The translations under genes and the position numbers were made by a program. The notes beneath the pieces are model-generated. The model had not been told where the DNA came from and searched no databases. It saw only the letters and a list, made by a program, of their open reading frames with translations. A stretch of DNA of 64,000 nucleotides, from contig NC_135258.1 in the NCBI RefSeq assembly GCF_964204865.1, positions 16,297,001 through 16,361,000 on the forward strand, read 5' to 3'. Shown here piece after piece: positions 49,811 through 61,837 of the stretch; within the stretch, counting starts at the first letter, position 1; every line of letters begins with the position of its first letter. Source of the stretch: Styela clava. Its lineage: Eukaryota; Chordata; Ascidiacea; Stolidobranchia; Styelidae.

Positions 49811-50700
49811 ATCGAATATGCTCAAAATATTGGTAAACTACTGTCAATAGCATTATGTCTGGTTTTAGCAAACCTTCTGTTTGGGGAAAACATCTTTTTG
49901 CTTTCATTCGTGGAAGAAATATTAAAACGCTAATACTGAAAATCAATATATTAAACACAAATATGAATATATAGCAAGGATTCGCAATCATCAGTGCAGC
50001 TGAGAAGAAATGATTGAATGAGAATGTCATACGGTTTTGATCATTATATCTTTTTCAGTAACTAATTTCATAGCGTTTCATCTTTTGTATTATATAGGGT
50101 AAAACGAACCGAGACGCCGCATATGAACGAATTCACCAGAATGTCAATTATCGTGGCATAAAAGAGCCAAATCTTATTGATTCTCAAAACCCGCACGAAT
50201 TACTCAATATTTTCGGGCTTATCCTTCACTTCCGGGTCAAATATTGTCATCTTGAATTCGCACAACGAAACTACGCTCACTCAGAAATGAAGGCTACTTG
50301 AAATCCCACATCCGACAACAATGTTAGAAGCGCAATCAATGCCAACATTGCGGGTTGTTGCATGTTTCTGCTATTATTGATAGTATTTTTCGCATATTTA
50401 ATTAAATTATATCAGAGACATTCGCAAAATTTTCACATAACGCAGTTACGTTTTTCAGATATCAGAATAGCAAATATTGACCATTGTTACGTCTCAAATA
50501 GATATCTGAGTATAGACTGTGAGGTCACAGACAATAAATATTTGAAATGCTATTTTTCATCTCACATCTCATTTGCAATCACCCTCGCCAAGGGGTTAGA
50601 ACTGTGAGCGATTTTTCTACAGGTTATTATGACGTAATAGTACAATCAAATAGCTTTTGATTTCTAAATTCTTATTTGTGTTAAACCGGCTAGGAATGCG
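49811..50700. other. No gene recognised upstream of the 50.7-kb gene
   Basis: AT-rich with short frames only. The last 100 bp presumably hold the promoter of the following gene, but no TATA box is obvious. Confidence 0.35.
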
Positions 50701-50720
50701 ACACTGTTAATTGTAGTAGC

Positions 50721-52794
50721 ATGAAAGGCCGCAAAGGCAGAGGAGGAGGAAAGGGGAAGAATCGTCGTTCTGATCGATCAGAGAGTCGAGAAGAAAAAGG
50801 ACGATCTGGATCTCGAACACCCCAACCTCGGACCAAACGTCGCAGAGATTCCCCAAGTTACTCGGATTCCGATGAATCTGAAACAATTTCTGTAGACGAT
50901 GTGGACAATATACCTGATTTAGAAGCAGATACATCAAAAGAGGAAAACGTAAATGATTCTTATAGCGCGTGGGACACAAGTTGCGGTGTAAAATGCAGGA
51001 GGTAAGTTTAGTATTTATTATTTCTTCACAATCAAACAAGGGAAACAAAACGTTCAGTAATTTCAGGCTTGAATATAATTGATCGCAGCGGCCCCGACCG
51101 ATTACAACTTTCCAATTTATGTCATGCAAATTTGTTCTGAACACGCTGAGGTGATCGCTTCTGATATTGTGATCAGACATTTCGCAAGGGTGTGATAAAA
51201 GCGGTAGCTGGAGATCGAAATGGTGAGTGGCGCTCTCAATTCCGGGCCATTTGGTTTTGCGTGTTTAAAATAACATTTTTATATCGTGTTAATGATCATG
51301 TAATTTATACTTTGTCTTCTGAAAACTAAGTTGGCACGTTTTTTCCCTCCGTTCAACTCAATTTTGCATTAATTTTTATCATATTTAATATTGAATATAA
51401 CCAAAAACAATAAAAATTTGAATTTCTCAAGAAATTTGTTATTTTATTCCGTTTTTGATGAATTTCAAATTTCGATAGCACAGTGTATCTGAACGTGCGA
51501 TGCCTATTGTTATGCTATTCACATCCACGGTGAATTGAAATATTATTTATATATATTTTACCTCAACTTACTTAATAACAGTGATAACCGTGTATTAACT
51601 CATTCATTCAGGCATCCAGACCAATTCCACGGGCGACCAGTCACTAATTTTCGCTCACTGTATTCACATTTTCCAAAAGATCAGCAGCGTTTGTTGGTAT
51701 TTCATATCATCTGCACATTATTCGTCTACCTTATTATCTTCCCACTGGTCAACTGTGTATGGACGTATTTCAAAGATACTGATGCAGAAATAATGTAAGT
51801 ATACTGAACAATTTTCAATCTGCATTTCCATAGGAATAGGTGATCATTGGAATCATGAATGTAGGATATTCCTGAAAAATATCTCATTCATAGCTATAAA
51901 TCTCTAAGTATCTCAATCAAAATACGCAGGGATAGAACAATATGCAACGGGGGAATGCAGCGAGCAAAACGCACAACTTCCGCCAAAGCCTTGTAACACT
52001 CACATACTCCTGTTAGGTCGCACATTTTGGTGTTCAGTGAGCTTTGAATGCATAATATAACAATAAGGAGCAAAATGTTGAGAATAATAGCAAGGAGTCG
52101 TTTATTCTTGAGTATCTTACCTGTGCAATCGGATTAAACCTAACTAATAGATATTTATTAAATGAACTTAACATAATAAAGTATGAATTGTTGTTTGAAA
52201 GAGGTGTGTGGACTTATGTCGATATTGAGTAGAAATAAAATATGATTCATTCAAATTCGTGTCTGCCACAAATCATATTTAATATTTATTGTGTATGTTA
52301 ATTTTCCATTCTGTTTTTAGGTAAACAAATTTTTGGATCAGGATTAAATTTTCTGTTAGACAGTTTCTGTGAAGCGGTACATAACTATGAATTCCATCTC
52401 ATATATATATACCGCTATTTGATATTATAGATTGGCCTATAGTGCCACATCCTCGCACATCATCCTACAGATAGTGAACATTGCCGAATCCAAGTCGAAG
52501 ATCGCCACATGAGGAAATATGATTTTATAAAATGATCATTATTGCTGTATTATAATACACTGCTTTTACAGAAATTTATTTGCTTACATCACGGACTATC
52601 CGAGAACAAGTTTCACCGCACACATTCGCCATCTATCATGGCTGAGTCTTCCCGGAATCAGTGCCGAAACTATTTCATTGTTACTTGCTGTCGTATTGAA
52701 AGATTTGTTCATCTTGAATTGGGAAAATATAACTGAAAATCTTTCCGTGACTGATGTGATAGTCGGAAGAGTTGCCAGACGATACAGAAGATAA
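50721..52794 (+). CDS. Predicted small membrane protein, family not recognised
   Basis: Proposed exons: 50721-51001, 51612-51794 and 52572-52794 (TAA), 228 residues in one frame. The donors are AGGAG|GTAAGT and ATAAT|GTAAGT, the acceptors ATTCAG and TTACAG. Residues 1 to about 50 are basic and Ser/Arg-rich (MKGRKGRGGGKGKNRR). A Ser/Asp/Glu-rich acidic stretch containing DNIPDLEAD follows. Exon 2 supplies a hydrophobic span (LLVFHIICTLFVYLIIFPLV). Exon 3 supplies a second (GISAETISLLLAVVLKDLF) and a C-terminal ARRYRR that could act as an ER-retention-type basic tail. An alternative last exon starts at 52431 after ATTATAG, keeps the phase and stops at 52510-52512. The AATAAA at 52831-52836 fits as the poly(A) signal. 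Phase agreement across two introns is the main support; no homologue comes to mind. Confidence 0.55.
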
Positions 52795-52830
52795 AATACA
52801 CATTTATGAGTTGATGATTTTTCAAGTAGA

Positions 52831-52836
52831 AATAAA
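52831..52836 (+). terminator. Poly(A) signal of the 50.7-kb gene
   Basis: AATAAA 37 bp after the proposed stop codon. Confidence 0.45.
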
Positions 52837-53092
52837 CAAAAATTATTTTAAAAGCACAACCCTTTGTATATCATTTATCAAGACCGAAGCAATTCTATAA
52901 CAATTTATGTTTGTATATAAGACCTCATGCCCCCATATTTATTCAATTTGGATAAACTTGAACATGATTGTTTTGCAACTTCCGCGATATCAGAGTTCTT
53001 TCACTCACTTTTTAACAGTAAATTGTTTTAGTTTTCAACGATAGAACAAATGAAACGAATTGAAAATCGTAGAATCTTCACTGTGGCTATTA

Positions 53093-53322
53093 GTCCGGCA
53101 GAATCGGGCATTAACATTGTTTTGGGACATAAAGTTTTTTTTATTGTTTAGATATAATGTCGATGACATAAATAATGATACCCAGATGGGTGTGGAGTAT
53201 ATAACGTTGAGCAATTTTTTTTAAATGGATTTTAAGTATTCCCACCAAGATGACGCACAACCTGAACCCTAACCTGATACACATGCAATGTTCAGGTTGT
53301 GCGCCATCTTGGACGAATACTT
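53093..53322. repeat. Palindromic repeat, copy 1
   Basis: Arms 53245-53267 and 53290-53312 are inverses over 23 bp with one mismatch (core GCGCACAACCTGAAC). They extend outward to AAGTATTC and GAATACTT (53234-53322). The 150 bp to the left (CCGGCAGA, then ACATAAAGTTTTTTTTATT, GGGTGTGGAGT) belong to the same repeat, since they recur reversed next to copy 2. Confidence 0.75.
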
Positions 53323-53329
53323 CGGGAGC

Positions 53330-55130
53330 ACCTTTTCGTTAAAAACAATTATTTCATAACTACACGGGTTAGTTTTGAATACATAGTAACATTGCATCTC
53401 CTTACAAAGTCAGAAATTCATTCTTAGTAGATTAATGGTAGTTTATTTCACCAACATAAGCCAAGATCTATCGACAGCATCTAGCCACTTTCTTTTGCGC
53501 TCGTCAAACTACATTTGTGTTGCTGCGGGCATTTCGTTTTCCTGATTAAAGCTTCGGGACTTAGGAAATATTTGATTAGTTGAAATGGATTGGAATATTC
53601 GACCTCGTCTCTCACTCCGAACAAGGCCATGCAAAACCATCCACTGGTATCTAACGATGTGTAACGTGTTTTCGTTTGGAAGAACCGGAACCTTTCAGGT
53701 GCAGCATTGACTTTGGCCAAATTAATATATCCTTGTGGAGATAGAAGGTATGCGTATGCGAAACCGAGATGTGCACCTGTTATGCCAACATAGATAAGTC
53801 AAACATTTTGATCACTAGTACATCACACACATTTTCCTGCGTGCTTCGGTGGTACATAATAACGCGCACATTTTTGCGAACATGCATCAAATTCCACTTG
53901 TTTATTGAGCTATAGGTTTTGGACGAGCTTTTGTGTATGATTTCATTCCATAGAATTTGTATGCTGTTTTAAAGAATACTAGTTTCAGCTTTTTTATTCA
54001 TTCAAACCGCGTGTTGGAAGTAAGTTTTGTAATACCGCGTGTTGGTTTTCAAATGGTTTATTTATATCCATTACTTGACATCCTTAAATCGGTGATGCCA
54101 GTAAATCTTTAATACAAAAAAATCAGTATCATCTGCAATAAAAACAGCAGTACCTACTCAAATGACAGCTGGGGGGTGGATACTCATATTATCTGCTCCA
54201 TCGCGTGCCGCTCACCAGTTTACATGAGTGCCAATTGGTATCTAAGCTCAGCCAGAGACAAAAAGTTTCGGATTGCGGTTGGCGTGACGAATTGTTTTTA
54301 AATATATATTCCACAATAAGATTATTTGATGCATATTACTGAAAGTTACGCTTTTTATGTCTTTTCCCATTGCACTCACTATTCCTTTACTGATATTCAA
54401 TAATATGACGCTCATCTGACATAGTTTTTCAAGTGTGTAGAAAGGTATAATCTTTTCCGCGCTGTTCAGATGGGAATGCGCGAATATATCTGAGAATCGC
54501 TAATATTTCTTTTCGTGATTTTTTTGTTGTAGCTGAATTCGAGGGACAGCATGACAACAGGCAAGAGAAGCACGGTAGCCTCTTATAGTTTACGACAGGG
54601 TTTCCTAAGAGGGGACCCCGACCCTCTTGGAGGCCACTGATCGGTTATCTGGGAGCACGAACAAACAGATGGAAATGCGAATATATAATAACAATGTATT
54701 TTTATAGAAGAGAAGAAGCAAAAGTGTTGAAAGTCTTTGGTAGTTTGAAAAGCATTGGCATGGAACATAAGAATGAACTACATTCTTTCCCAGGGATATA
54801 CTATAAAATGTAGCAATTATCTCATTCTTGTTCTCGTGATAGTATTATCTTTCATTGCATCGTCGTGATCATCCCGCTGCATAACAATTCTCGCTAACAA
54901 ATAATTGACTGTTCTCCACCGGGTATATATCCACTTGAACCACTGCCTGCTGCATTAGCAGGCTTGTATTGTTAATTGCAACAAGAGCGGGTATTTTTAA
55001 ATAGTACTCTTTATTTTACGCGTATGTTACAACAGTATTTCCATATATATATATGGGTCGCGACCCAAAGCTGGGTTCAAAAAATACCTAAAAGTTATTG
55101 ATTTTTATTTCATAGTAAATTTGGTGCTTC
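53330..55130. other. No gene recognised
   Basis: AT-rich. CAGGGTTTCCTAAGAGGGG near 54596 resembles a hAT left end without a partner. No supported exon. Confidence 0.35.
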
Positions 55131-55138
55131 CGTTGTTT

Positions 55139-55400
55139 GTGCACCAAGATGGCGCACAACCTGAACATAGTATTGTAACAGGTTGGGTTTCAGGTTGTGC
55201 GTCATTATGGTGCACAGATTTAATGAAAAACACTAATACAAATATCGAGCCGTAAAAAAAATTGCTCAAGGCTGCAAACTCCACACCCATGTAGAAATGA
55301 TGGGCAATAACCCCAAGATGAATAATCACAAATAAAAAAAACTTTATGTCTGAAAACGAGGTTGAGCCCAAAAAGGCCCCTTATCTGCCGGACTATATCT
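55139..55400. repeat. Palindromic repeat, copy 2 (reversed)
   Basis: Arms 55139-55165 and 55189-55215 are inverses over 27 bp with three mismatches (GTGCACCAAGATGGCGCACA). The following sequence is the reverse complement of the flank of copy 1. The minus-strand frame over it is a repeat translation. Confidence 0.75.
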
Positions 55401-56550
55401 ATCTATTATTGCAATATATACATAATACACGATCTCTTTGTGGATATGTTGGAACATGAATCCTTAGGCATCATATCCTTAATTAACGAAGCTGGAACTG
55501 TGGAACAGCTACTGTAACTTACCAGTACCGGAACCAGAGTATCGGTAACCGGACTGTCCTAGCTTTCCCCGGTCTTGTGAGGATGATGATACATGCGTCC
55601 AGTCTAACCGTGAATCGAAATACCAAAGTATTCGAGTCATAACTGTCGTATCAAACATTTTACCGTACCGGTAGTCTACATTCAGTCTTGAAAAATTCCC
55701 TTCGCTGATCACCACATCGTGGAATGCGATCACGAAACTGCCACAAGGTGCGCAATTTTTAATTTTGATGACGTCATCTCACAAAACTTCGAATAAATTC
55801 ATATCCAATTAATATCAGAAATGCGTTCGTCATTATTGAGGATGCTTTTTATTTACAAAAGAAATAATAGGTCAAACATTTCCATTCGTAAGCTGTAAAG
55901 TGTATACAACAATTTTCTATTCTAGTGACCCATCAGATATACTAAGTCGCAGCGATCGGCAACCTGCGGCTCCGGCGATCTGGTTGCCTTGAATCAAAGT
56001 GGTCACAGCAGTTTTTTGTTAAATACGGAGGTGATTAAATGAAAGGGAGGGCATAAAGCTAAATACTTCTGAACTTTTGACTAATTACGCATTACAGCGG
56101 TTCCCAAGGTATAAGTCGCGGGCAATAAAAGAGTGGCAATAAGGCGATTCAAGTTTGTCAAAACAAACTTTTTCATTTCATCATAGACAGTATTATTGCA
56201 TCATTCGCATTCCATTTGATTTCTTCTTAGTAAGAACTAGATTATTGCATCATAAGAGATTTGTCAAGAGTTTTGATTGCCACTGACATTAGAGTCCCAC
56301 TTGGGTTATTTTTTTCTAGATTTAGACCCATTTAGATGTTGGATTATTTTAGCATTCATTTAGATTCTTCTGACAAATGTTATTTTGCATTTTTCTCTCG
56401 TGGCTAGGTACCTAACAGTACATTTGAAAAGATACTAAGATAAGATAAAATACAGAAAAGTTTTCCAATCGAGGTTAAATAGTGCTCAAAACAATGAGGG
56501 AGGTTTGCCAAAATATTGGCAAGCATTGCCATACAAAAGCTTTTTGAAGT
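55401..56550. other. Repeat relics, no gene
   Basis: GCGCAATTTTTAATTTTGAT plus TGACGTCA (55769-55776) recurs at about 62412-62438, so both are the same family. CAGCGATCGGCAACCTGCGG near 55953 looks like a hAT left terminus without a matching right end. No coding support. Confidence 0.45.
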
Positions 56551-56552
56551 GA

Positions 56553-56924
56553 AGTGGGTGGATATCTGAATATAGGGATGCTTCAGGATTCAATCCGTTT
56601 TTAGAACTTTTCCAGTGTACAATTTTAGCCCTAATTCTACCTCATTCAAATGCTAAAATTGAGAAAGTATTTAGTGCAATGAATTATGTCAAGTCAAAAC
56701 CAAGAAACATAATGTCACTGCAGCTGCTGAATGCCATCTTAGCTGTAAAATTTAGATTGATAGGAAAAGAAGAGTGCTGCTTCACTTACAAGTATCCACC
56801 GAAAGTCATTACGGAGATAGAAACAATGGCTGTCTACGAATACCAGAGCCAGTCAACTTCAGCATCTCATCCCATAGATCTTTCAAATGTAGAAGTAAAA
56901 TATGAAAATTCATTCCACTTATGA
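56553..56924 (+). pseudogene. hAT transposase C-terminal relic
   Basis: One open frame contains YRDASGFNPFLELF, then LPHSNAKIEKVFSAMNYVKS, then RNIMSLQLLNAILAV. This corresponds to the hAT dimerisation domain (usually LPHSNAEVERVFSxMN-like). It stops at 56922-56924. The upstream part of a transposase is missing or decayed, so this is a remnant. GGCAACCCTG near 57212-57221 may be the element's right end. Confidence 0.7.
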
Positions 56925-57772
56925 ACAGCAGCTATAAGTTGGCAATAATTGAATTGAAAAATACATACACACCGGTCAGGAGGCAAAAAGCTTTCAATTT
57001 TTCTCATGATGAATACTTAAGTTACCCTAACTATGTTCCAAACGACGTATTGATATACTGTAAGTAAATATTTTTTTTTTATATTACAATTTTCATTTTT
57101 TTATTAAAAATTAACTTTGGTATGTTTGGATTATTATTTTTTTAAATTTAGATTATTTTAGACATTTTTTCGTTGAGATTCTAGAATATTTTATTTTCGA
57201 ACATTTGGCAACCCTGATCAGAGTACATGTTGCGCTCCCAGTAGATTTGAGTTTGATGAAAATGTTGCCAAATGACTCAATCAATGCTAAACGTTGTCGG
57301 CCCGTGAGCTAGGGGTTCAACACAATGTCACCAACTGAAATACTTACACCGTTGAATCGGCGTCTTCCATAGTCACACAACCCTCCATACTATGTCCATA
57401 GGATCCCATTGCGACGACACGCGAAGTATTTAAGAGTTAGACAATAAGCCTCTCTGTTTTGCAGATAACGATCGAAAAGAAAACTTTCATTTATTTTGGC
57501 ACAATAAGACAGGTGTGGTAATATATATTGCGGATATGATAAGGCTTATTTTCAAACCATACTCCTTATGTTATACTGAAATTGAATGCAAAGCTGTGGT
57601 GTAACGGCATACCAACAATAACTAGAACCCTTTTCAAGCGCCCACGTGTCAGTGCGTGTCATGCATGCTAGCAATGTATGATATATTATGATTTTCAAAA
57701 GAAAATACTATCAATATTGCTTTTTATGTTATTTGTTTTGGAAAGAATTAAAGTATATTTCCTGAGCCATTT

Positions 57773-58080
57773 TGTCGCGCCCACAGCGTCCGCGTTTATA
57801 TTGTGTCTGTATATATATTTATGTTTATAAACTGTTATGTTGACCCTTATTGCTGTTTTGTCGGAACTGGACTCCGACCACCCACTCACTACACGTGTGA
57901 GAAAAACTACATATTTCGCTTTCTTTTCTCCGGCTACCGCGCTGGCGGTCGTTCGTGTTCTCAGTCCTTCAGTGATGTTTTGTTTGACTGTTAAATGCTT
58001 TTAATTGTGAGGTTGCTGTACAGTAAACAACCAATCCGGAACCTTTGAGACTCATGACTTATCTACACACAGTAGCAACA
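57773..58080 (+). repeat. Left LTR of a non-coding LTR retrotransposon
   Basis: Begins TGTCGC and ends AGTAGCAACA. It aligns throughout with 59404-59720: AGCGTCCGCGTTTATATTGT, TGACCCTTATT, TGTCGGA-CTGGACTCCGACC, CAGTGATNTTTTGTTTGACT, AAACAACCAATCCGGAACC. Orientation follows from the purine tract next to the other repeat. Confidence 0.8.
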
Positions 58081-58540
58081 TCTTTCTACCGTAACGATGG
58101 CGAGCACACCAGGATTAGGCCTACATCTTTCCTCTGTGACAACGGCGAGCACGGCAACAAATTTGGACAGAATTATTGACGGAAGGTTTGGTTGGAAGCG
58201 TCAACTTCTGGAACAGTGTTCAAGAGGACCATGGCTTGTGTTTTCATCTGGTGGTAATAGTGAATGCACGGTATAGTCCATGACCAGTATAGTACACTAT
58301 GGACCAATATGATGTCAAAAACAAATTTCTTTAAAGTTAAGACTTTCGGGTTGGATACCTTGTGTATTGTGTTTTTATTTGTTTTGCACTGATTGATTGC
58401 GGTGATGAGAAACCGTGTGGTAATGGCTGACGAGAATATTTCATAGGCCGTTTTGGGCCTGGACTGTTTTGTTGAACGCGACCGTACATCCATGTTCCGT
58501 ACAAGTGAGCGGACGAAGATGTCTAGTGGTGGAAAGACCG

Positions 58541-58744
58541 GTTCCATTACATTTGAACCCACGTACATTTGAACCCATGACAATTGCACCTGTATGCTAT
58601 TGCACCTGTGGAATTTTTTTTTTGTTTCACGGATAGTTAAACCCATACTAACCCTAACCCATGGGTTTTAGCACCCGCATATAGATTGAACCCGTGGATA
58701 TACGCATGGGTTCAAATGTACATGGGTTCAAATGTACGGTCACC
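58541..58744. mobile_element. MITE (204 bp) nested in the LTR element
   Basis: Flanked by the exact direct repeat GGAAAGACCG (58531-58540 and 58745-58754). The ends are inverted: ACATTTGAACCCACG with ACATTTGAACCCATG on the left, CATGGGTTCAAATGTACATG with GGGTTCAAATGTACGGT on the right, so each end holds two copies of a TACATTTGAACCC word. A 10-bp duplication suggests Mutator-like mobilisation. Confidence 0.82.
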
Positions 58745-59403
58745 GGAAAGACCGTGTGTTCCAAGTTGCAGCAGAGTTTGGGAAATGAAATTGTCCCCCC
58801 TTGATGTAGAAAAATGCTGTTTTGAGGACATGAGTGAGATTTCGAGTAATGGTGGTGGCTCGATATGTATACGGCGGTTGAGGCTGTCTGGACTTCGGTG
58901 ACCGATTTTCGGAAGGTGGATTAGGTAGGTGTATTGACTTCAGTGGTGGAGCCCTGAAGTGTTAGAATCCTATTGCGTGTGGTCAATATGAGCCAGTAAC
59001 CGTTGCATATCGGAGCGGGAGCCATGTGGGGTGGAGTAAATCGTAGACGGAACATTGCCGAGATGAAGAACATGGGATATAGAAAGAAAACTATCTGGGT
59101 GTAGTTTTTGCTGGCTACATTTGGAAGCGACTTAAACTAACGGGATTGCGACTCTGATTGAATTTTTTGTGGTATAGTGTGTTTCCTTTCATTTGTGCCA
59201 ACTTTGATTTTCTTTCACTCATGCTGCCATGTTAGAACTTCTCGGGTAAATATTCCTCTAGTTTAAGGGAGGTACACGAAATTTTGATATTTGGTGTTTT
59301 TTGAATCTTAATTAGAGCGGTTTCCATATTTGTTTCACATTTAGTGCAGAGAAGTTTTTTTTAGAATGAAACTTGTGTTTTATTCTGAACAAGGAAGGGG
59401 CTC

Positions 59404-59720
59404 TGTCGCAGACCATAGCGTCCGCGTTTATATTGTGTGTGTAGGCCTATATATATTTTTATGTTCATAAACTGGTATGATGACCCTTATTCAATGCTGT
59501 TTTGTCGGATCTGGACTCCGACCACTCACTACTGGTGAGAGAAAAACTATATCTCTCGCTCTCTTTCTCCGGTCGCTGTGGTGGCGGTCGGTCGTGTTTT
59601 TCTGTGTTCTCAGTTCCTCAGTGATATTTTGTTTGACTGGTATATTGGAGTTGCCGTACAATAAACAACCAATCCGGAACCCTTGAGTTTTCGGATTCAT
59701 TCACAACCACAGTAGCAACA
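59404..59720 (+). repeat. Right LTR of the non-coding LTR retrotransposon
   Basis: Partner of 57773-58080. Starts TGTCGC and ends AGTAGCAACA, with several small indels relative to the left copy, so the insertion is not recent. Confidence 0.8.
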
Positions 59721-59941
59721 TTCATCTACTGTGACAATTGAAACTACGGAAATTGCATTGATGGTCAGCAAAAAGTCACCAGAACTTCCCAATAAAATGA
59801 TATTTTATATTTATTATATATTTAACATATAATGAAACATTTCAATACTCGAAGACATTTTTCTTAAAATACTCACTTCAAATATAATCAAAACAAATTC
59901 ATTTCTAATTACCGAAGCTAGTTTTTCATCAACATTTATAC

Positions 59942-61829
59942 CAGGGATGGCGAACCCATCAGTTACGATATTTTTGTATTACACTCAATATTGTTGTTTG
60001 TGGTTTCAAGAGAATTTGCATTAAATATTTTCTGTTGAATTACAATTCCTAAAAAAATGCTTCAAAACCACCATTCTTAAAATTTTCTGTGGTTTTGCAG
60101 TTTTGAGTAAATTTGCATAAATGTTTTTTCATTGAGTTCAGCGACACGTGTCTATACCACAAATAGTCAATGTGGTATGCGGCATCAATAAGGTTGAAGA
60201 ACACTGTGGCAGATAGTTTTGTTCCCACAATCTCGTGTAGTTACTAGCGATTTAATAGTTTGTGTATTGATTCTAAAGTTATCCTGCCTTTGGGCTATAC
60301 GGATTCTCTTTGCCCTGAGTAAAAATATACCCTTGGGTCGATCCCTTATCAATTTCTGTTATAACAATATGGGAATAATTACTCGATTCTACACTAAGCA
60401 AAAACACAAATACATTGCGCTAACATATATTTTGAGAGTTCATTTGCTGAAAGGCGCAATTTTTACTCCCATATTTGATATGTAAATATAACGTTTAATT
60501 ACTGAAATCTAGCGACCTTTTTTCGATATGAGGGTCATTGGCGACGAAGGAACTGATTTTGTTTTAAAAGCTAATGTAATACATAATTTTGACCAAATAT
60601 TTTGGTACTGTGCTTTACTGGGAAACGTGCATATCATAGGAGGCGTCAGTTAGTAGAAATAGAATTGAATAAGGGTTGGTTTTGGGACATAAATTCGAAA
60701 TCACAACCAAGTCCCCAAAATCATGGATTGGACTTCAATAAAGAAAATCGGAAACTCGGCCCTTGGAGAATTACATTTTCTCGATCGGCTATATAAGTCA
60801 TTACCATCCTGCTCCGTTGTTATTTTGGATTTCAGTGGTCGCTAAGTTAATAAAATTTTGTTTTCCAAGCTCTTATACCCCCCAAACATTTTCTTTTATT
60901 AATGAACCTACAATGGAGAATCCCTGTTACCAAACCAGTTGGGAGAAGCGAATGGTTCGATTGTATTGTTATGTCATAAACATTGGAACTGCATTTGTTC
61001 GTATACCTACCGCTGTGTTATAGTTATTTAGTAGTTCACATAGGATATTGTTGCACATGTAGTGGACATAACGATCGTTTTGTTGTTCTTTGACACGTTT
61101 CAAAGAAGTCGTTTTCTCTTTGATTACTGGAACAATTGCTTTAAAATTTTCAGTGGTTAACGATGGAATTTTTCCCCAGAATGCTATTACTTTTTTTTGC
61201 TATGACGTCATCGAATTTATGTGACGCTATGTGTCCATATATTGGAGCATAGCTCTCTTGTCAGATTGAATGGAAGTTTCAGCAAAAAGTCAACGACGTA
61301 ACAATTGCAATTTATGCATGTGCTCAGACACTTGTTCACTCGGAGAGATATCCAAGTATGGTTGCAAACATTGCCTCGTTTTCACGGTTTTGAGTGTTAT
61401 TCGTCAGTTTTCGGTTGTGTTTCAAAAAATTAGTTAAATGAAGTAGTTTAATTAGCATTATGTCTTCCGGTCAACTTTAGTTGAGCTGGAATAATCAAAA
61501 ATTGGTTTCTGAAAAGCTTTAAACTGGGCTAACATTTGCTATCAGTAAATGTAATCGGCATCTGTATATTTTAATAAAAATGAGCATGTAAATCTGTTTG
61601 TAAGTGACAACTCTCTAAAACACTCAAAAAAAAAACATCCGAAATTTTGCAATAGTAAAGAATAGGAAGAATTTTTCTGGGGACAAAAATTGTAGAAACA
61701 TATTTTAAATCCGGTTTTATTATAAATTTGTATTACTGAAATGTTAGTATTTTTGCAACAAATCGTCATCGGGTTACCGAAAATACATGTCGGCTCACTT
61801 TGTGACCTGCGGCTCATTCGCCACACATG
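59942..61829. mobile_element. Probable hAT-like element (1.9 kb)
   Basis: Left end CAGGGATGGCGAACC; the inverse of the right end reads CATGTGTGGCGAATG. Flanking 8-mers are ATTTATAC and CTATATAC (six of eight). No transposase is seen. A reversed family B repeat is nested at 61050-61265. Confidence 0.4.
61050..61265 (-). repeat. Family B repeat, reversed copy
   Basis: Reads, reversed, from ACAAGAGAGCTATGCTCC, through TGACGTCA (61203-61210) and GTCCAGTA-like words, to GATCGTTATGTCCACTACA. It is the shortest and cleanest copy in the window and so the best guide to the family's limits. Confidence 0.7.
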
Positions 61830-61837
61830 CTATATAC

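Larger units (their letters stand above)
57773..59720 (+). mobile_element. Non-autonomous LTR retrotransposon (about 1.95 kb)
   Basis: Two similar TG...CA repeats of 308 and 317 bp enclose 1.3 kb without gag, protease or polymerase. A polypurine tract AAGGAAGGGG lies immediately before the right LTR. The sequence after the left LTR does not match a tRNA end that I can name. A clear target duplication was not found. A MITE is nested at 58541-58744. The size fits a TRIM/LARD-type derivative. Confidence 0.75.

Noticed and set aside
50707..51180. 157-codon minus-strand frame
   Set aside because: It is antisense to the first exon of the 50.7-kb gene. The plus strand has a splice donor and an in-phase downstream exon, while the minus frame has no such support.
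58173..58646. 157-codon minus-strand frame inside the LTR element
   Set aside because: It crosses the border of the nested MITE and has no recognisable domain, so it is a chance frame.
58644..58660. Telomere-like CTAACCCTAACCC words
   Set aside because: Only two units inside a MITE; the same words appear in other short repeats (35033, 53265) and are not an array.
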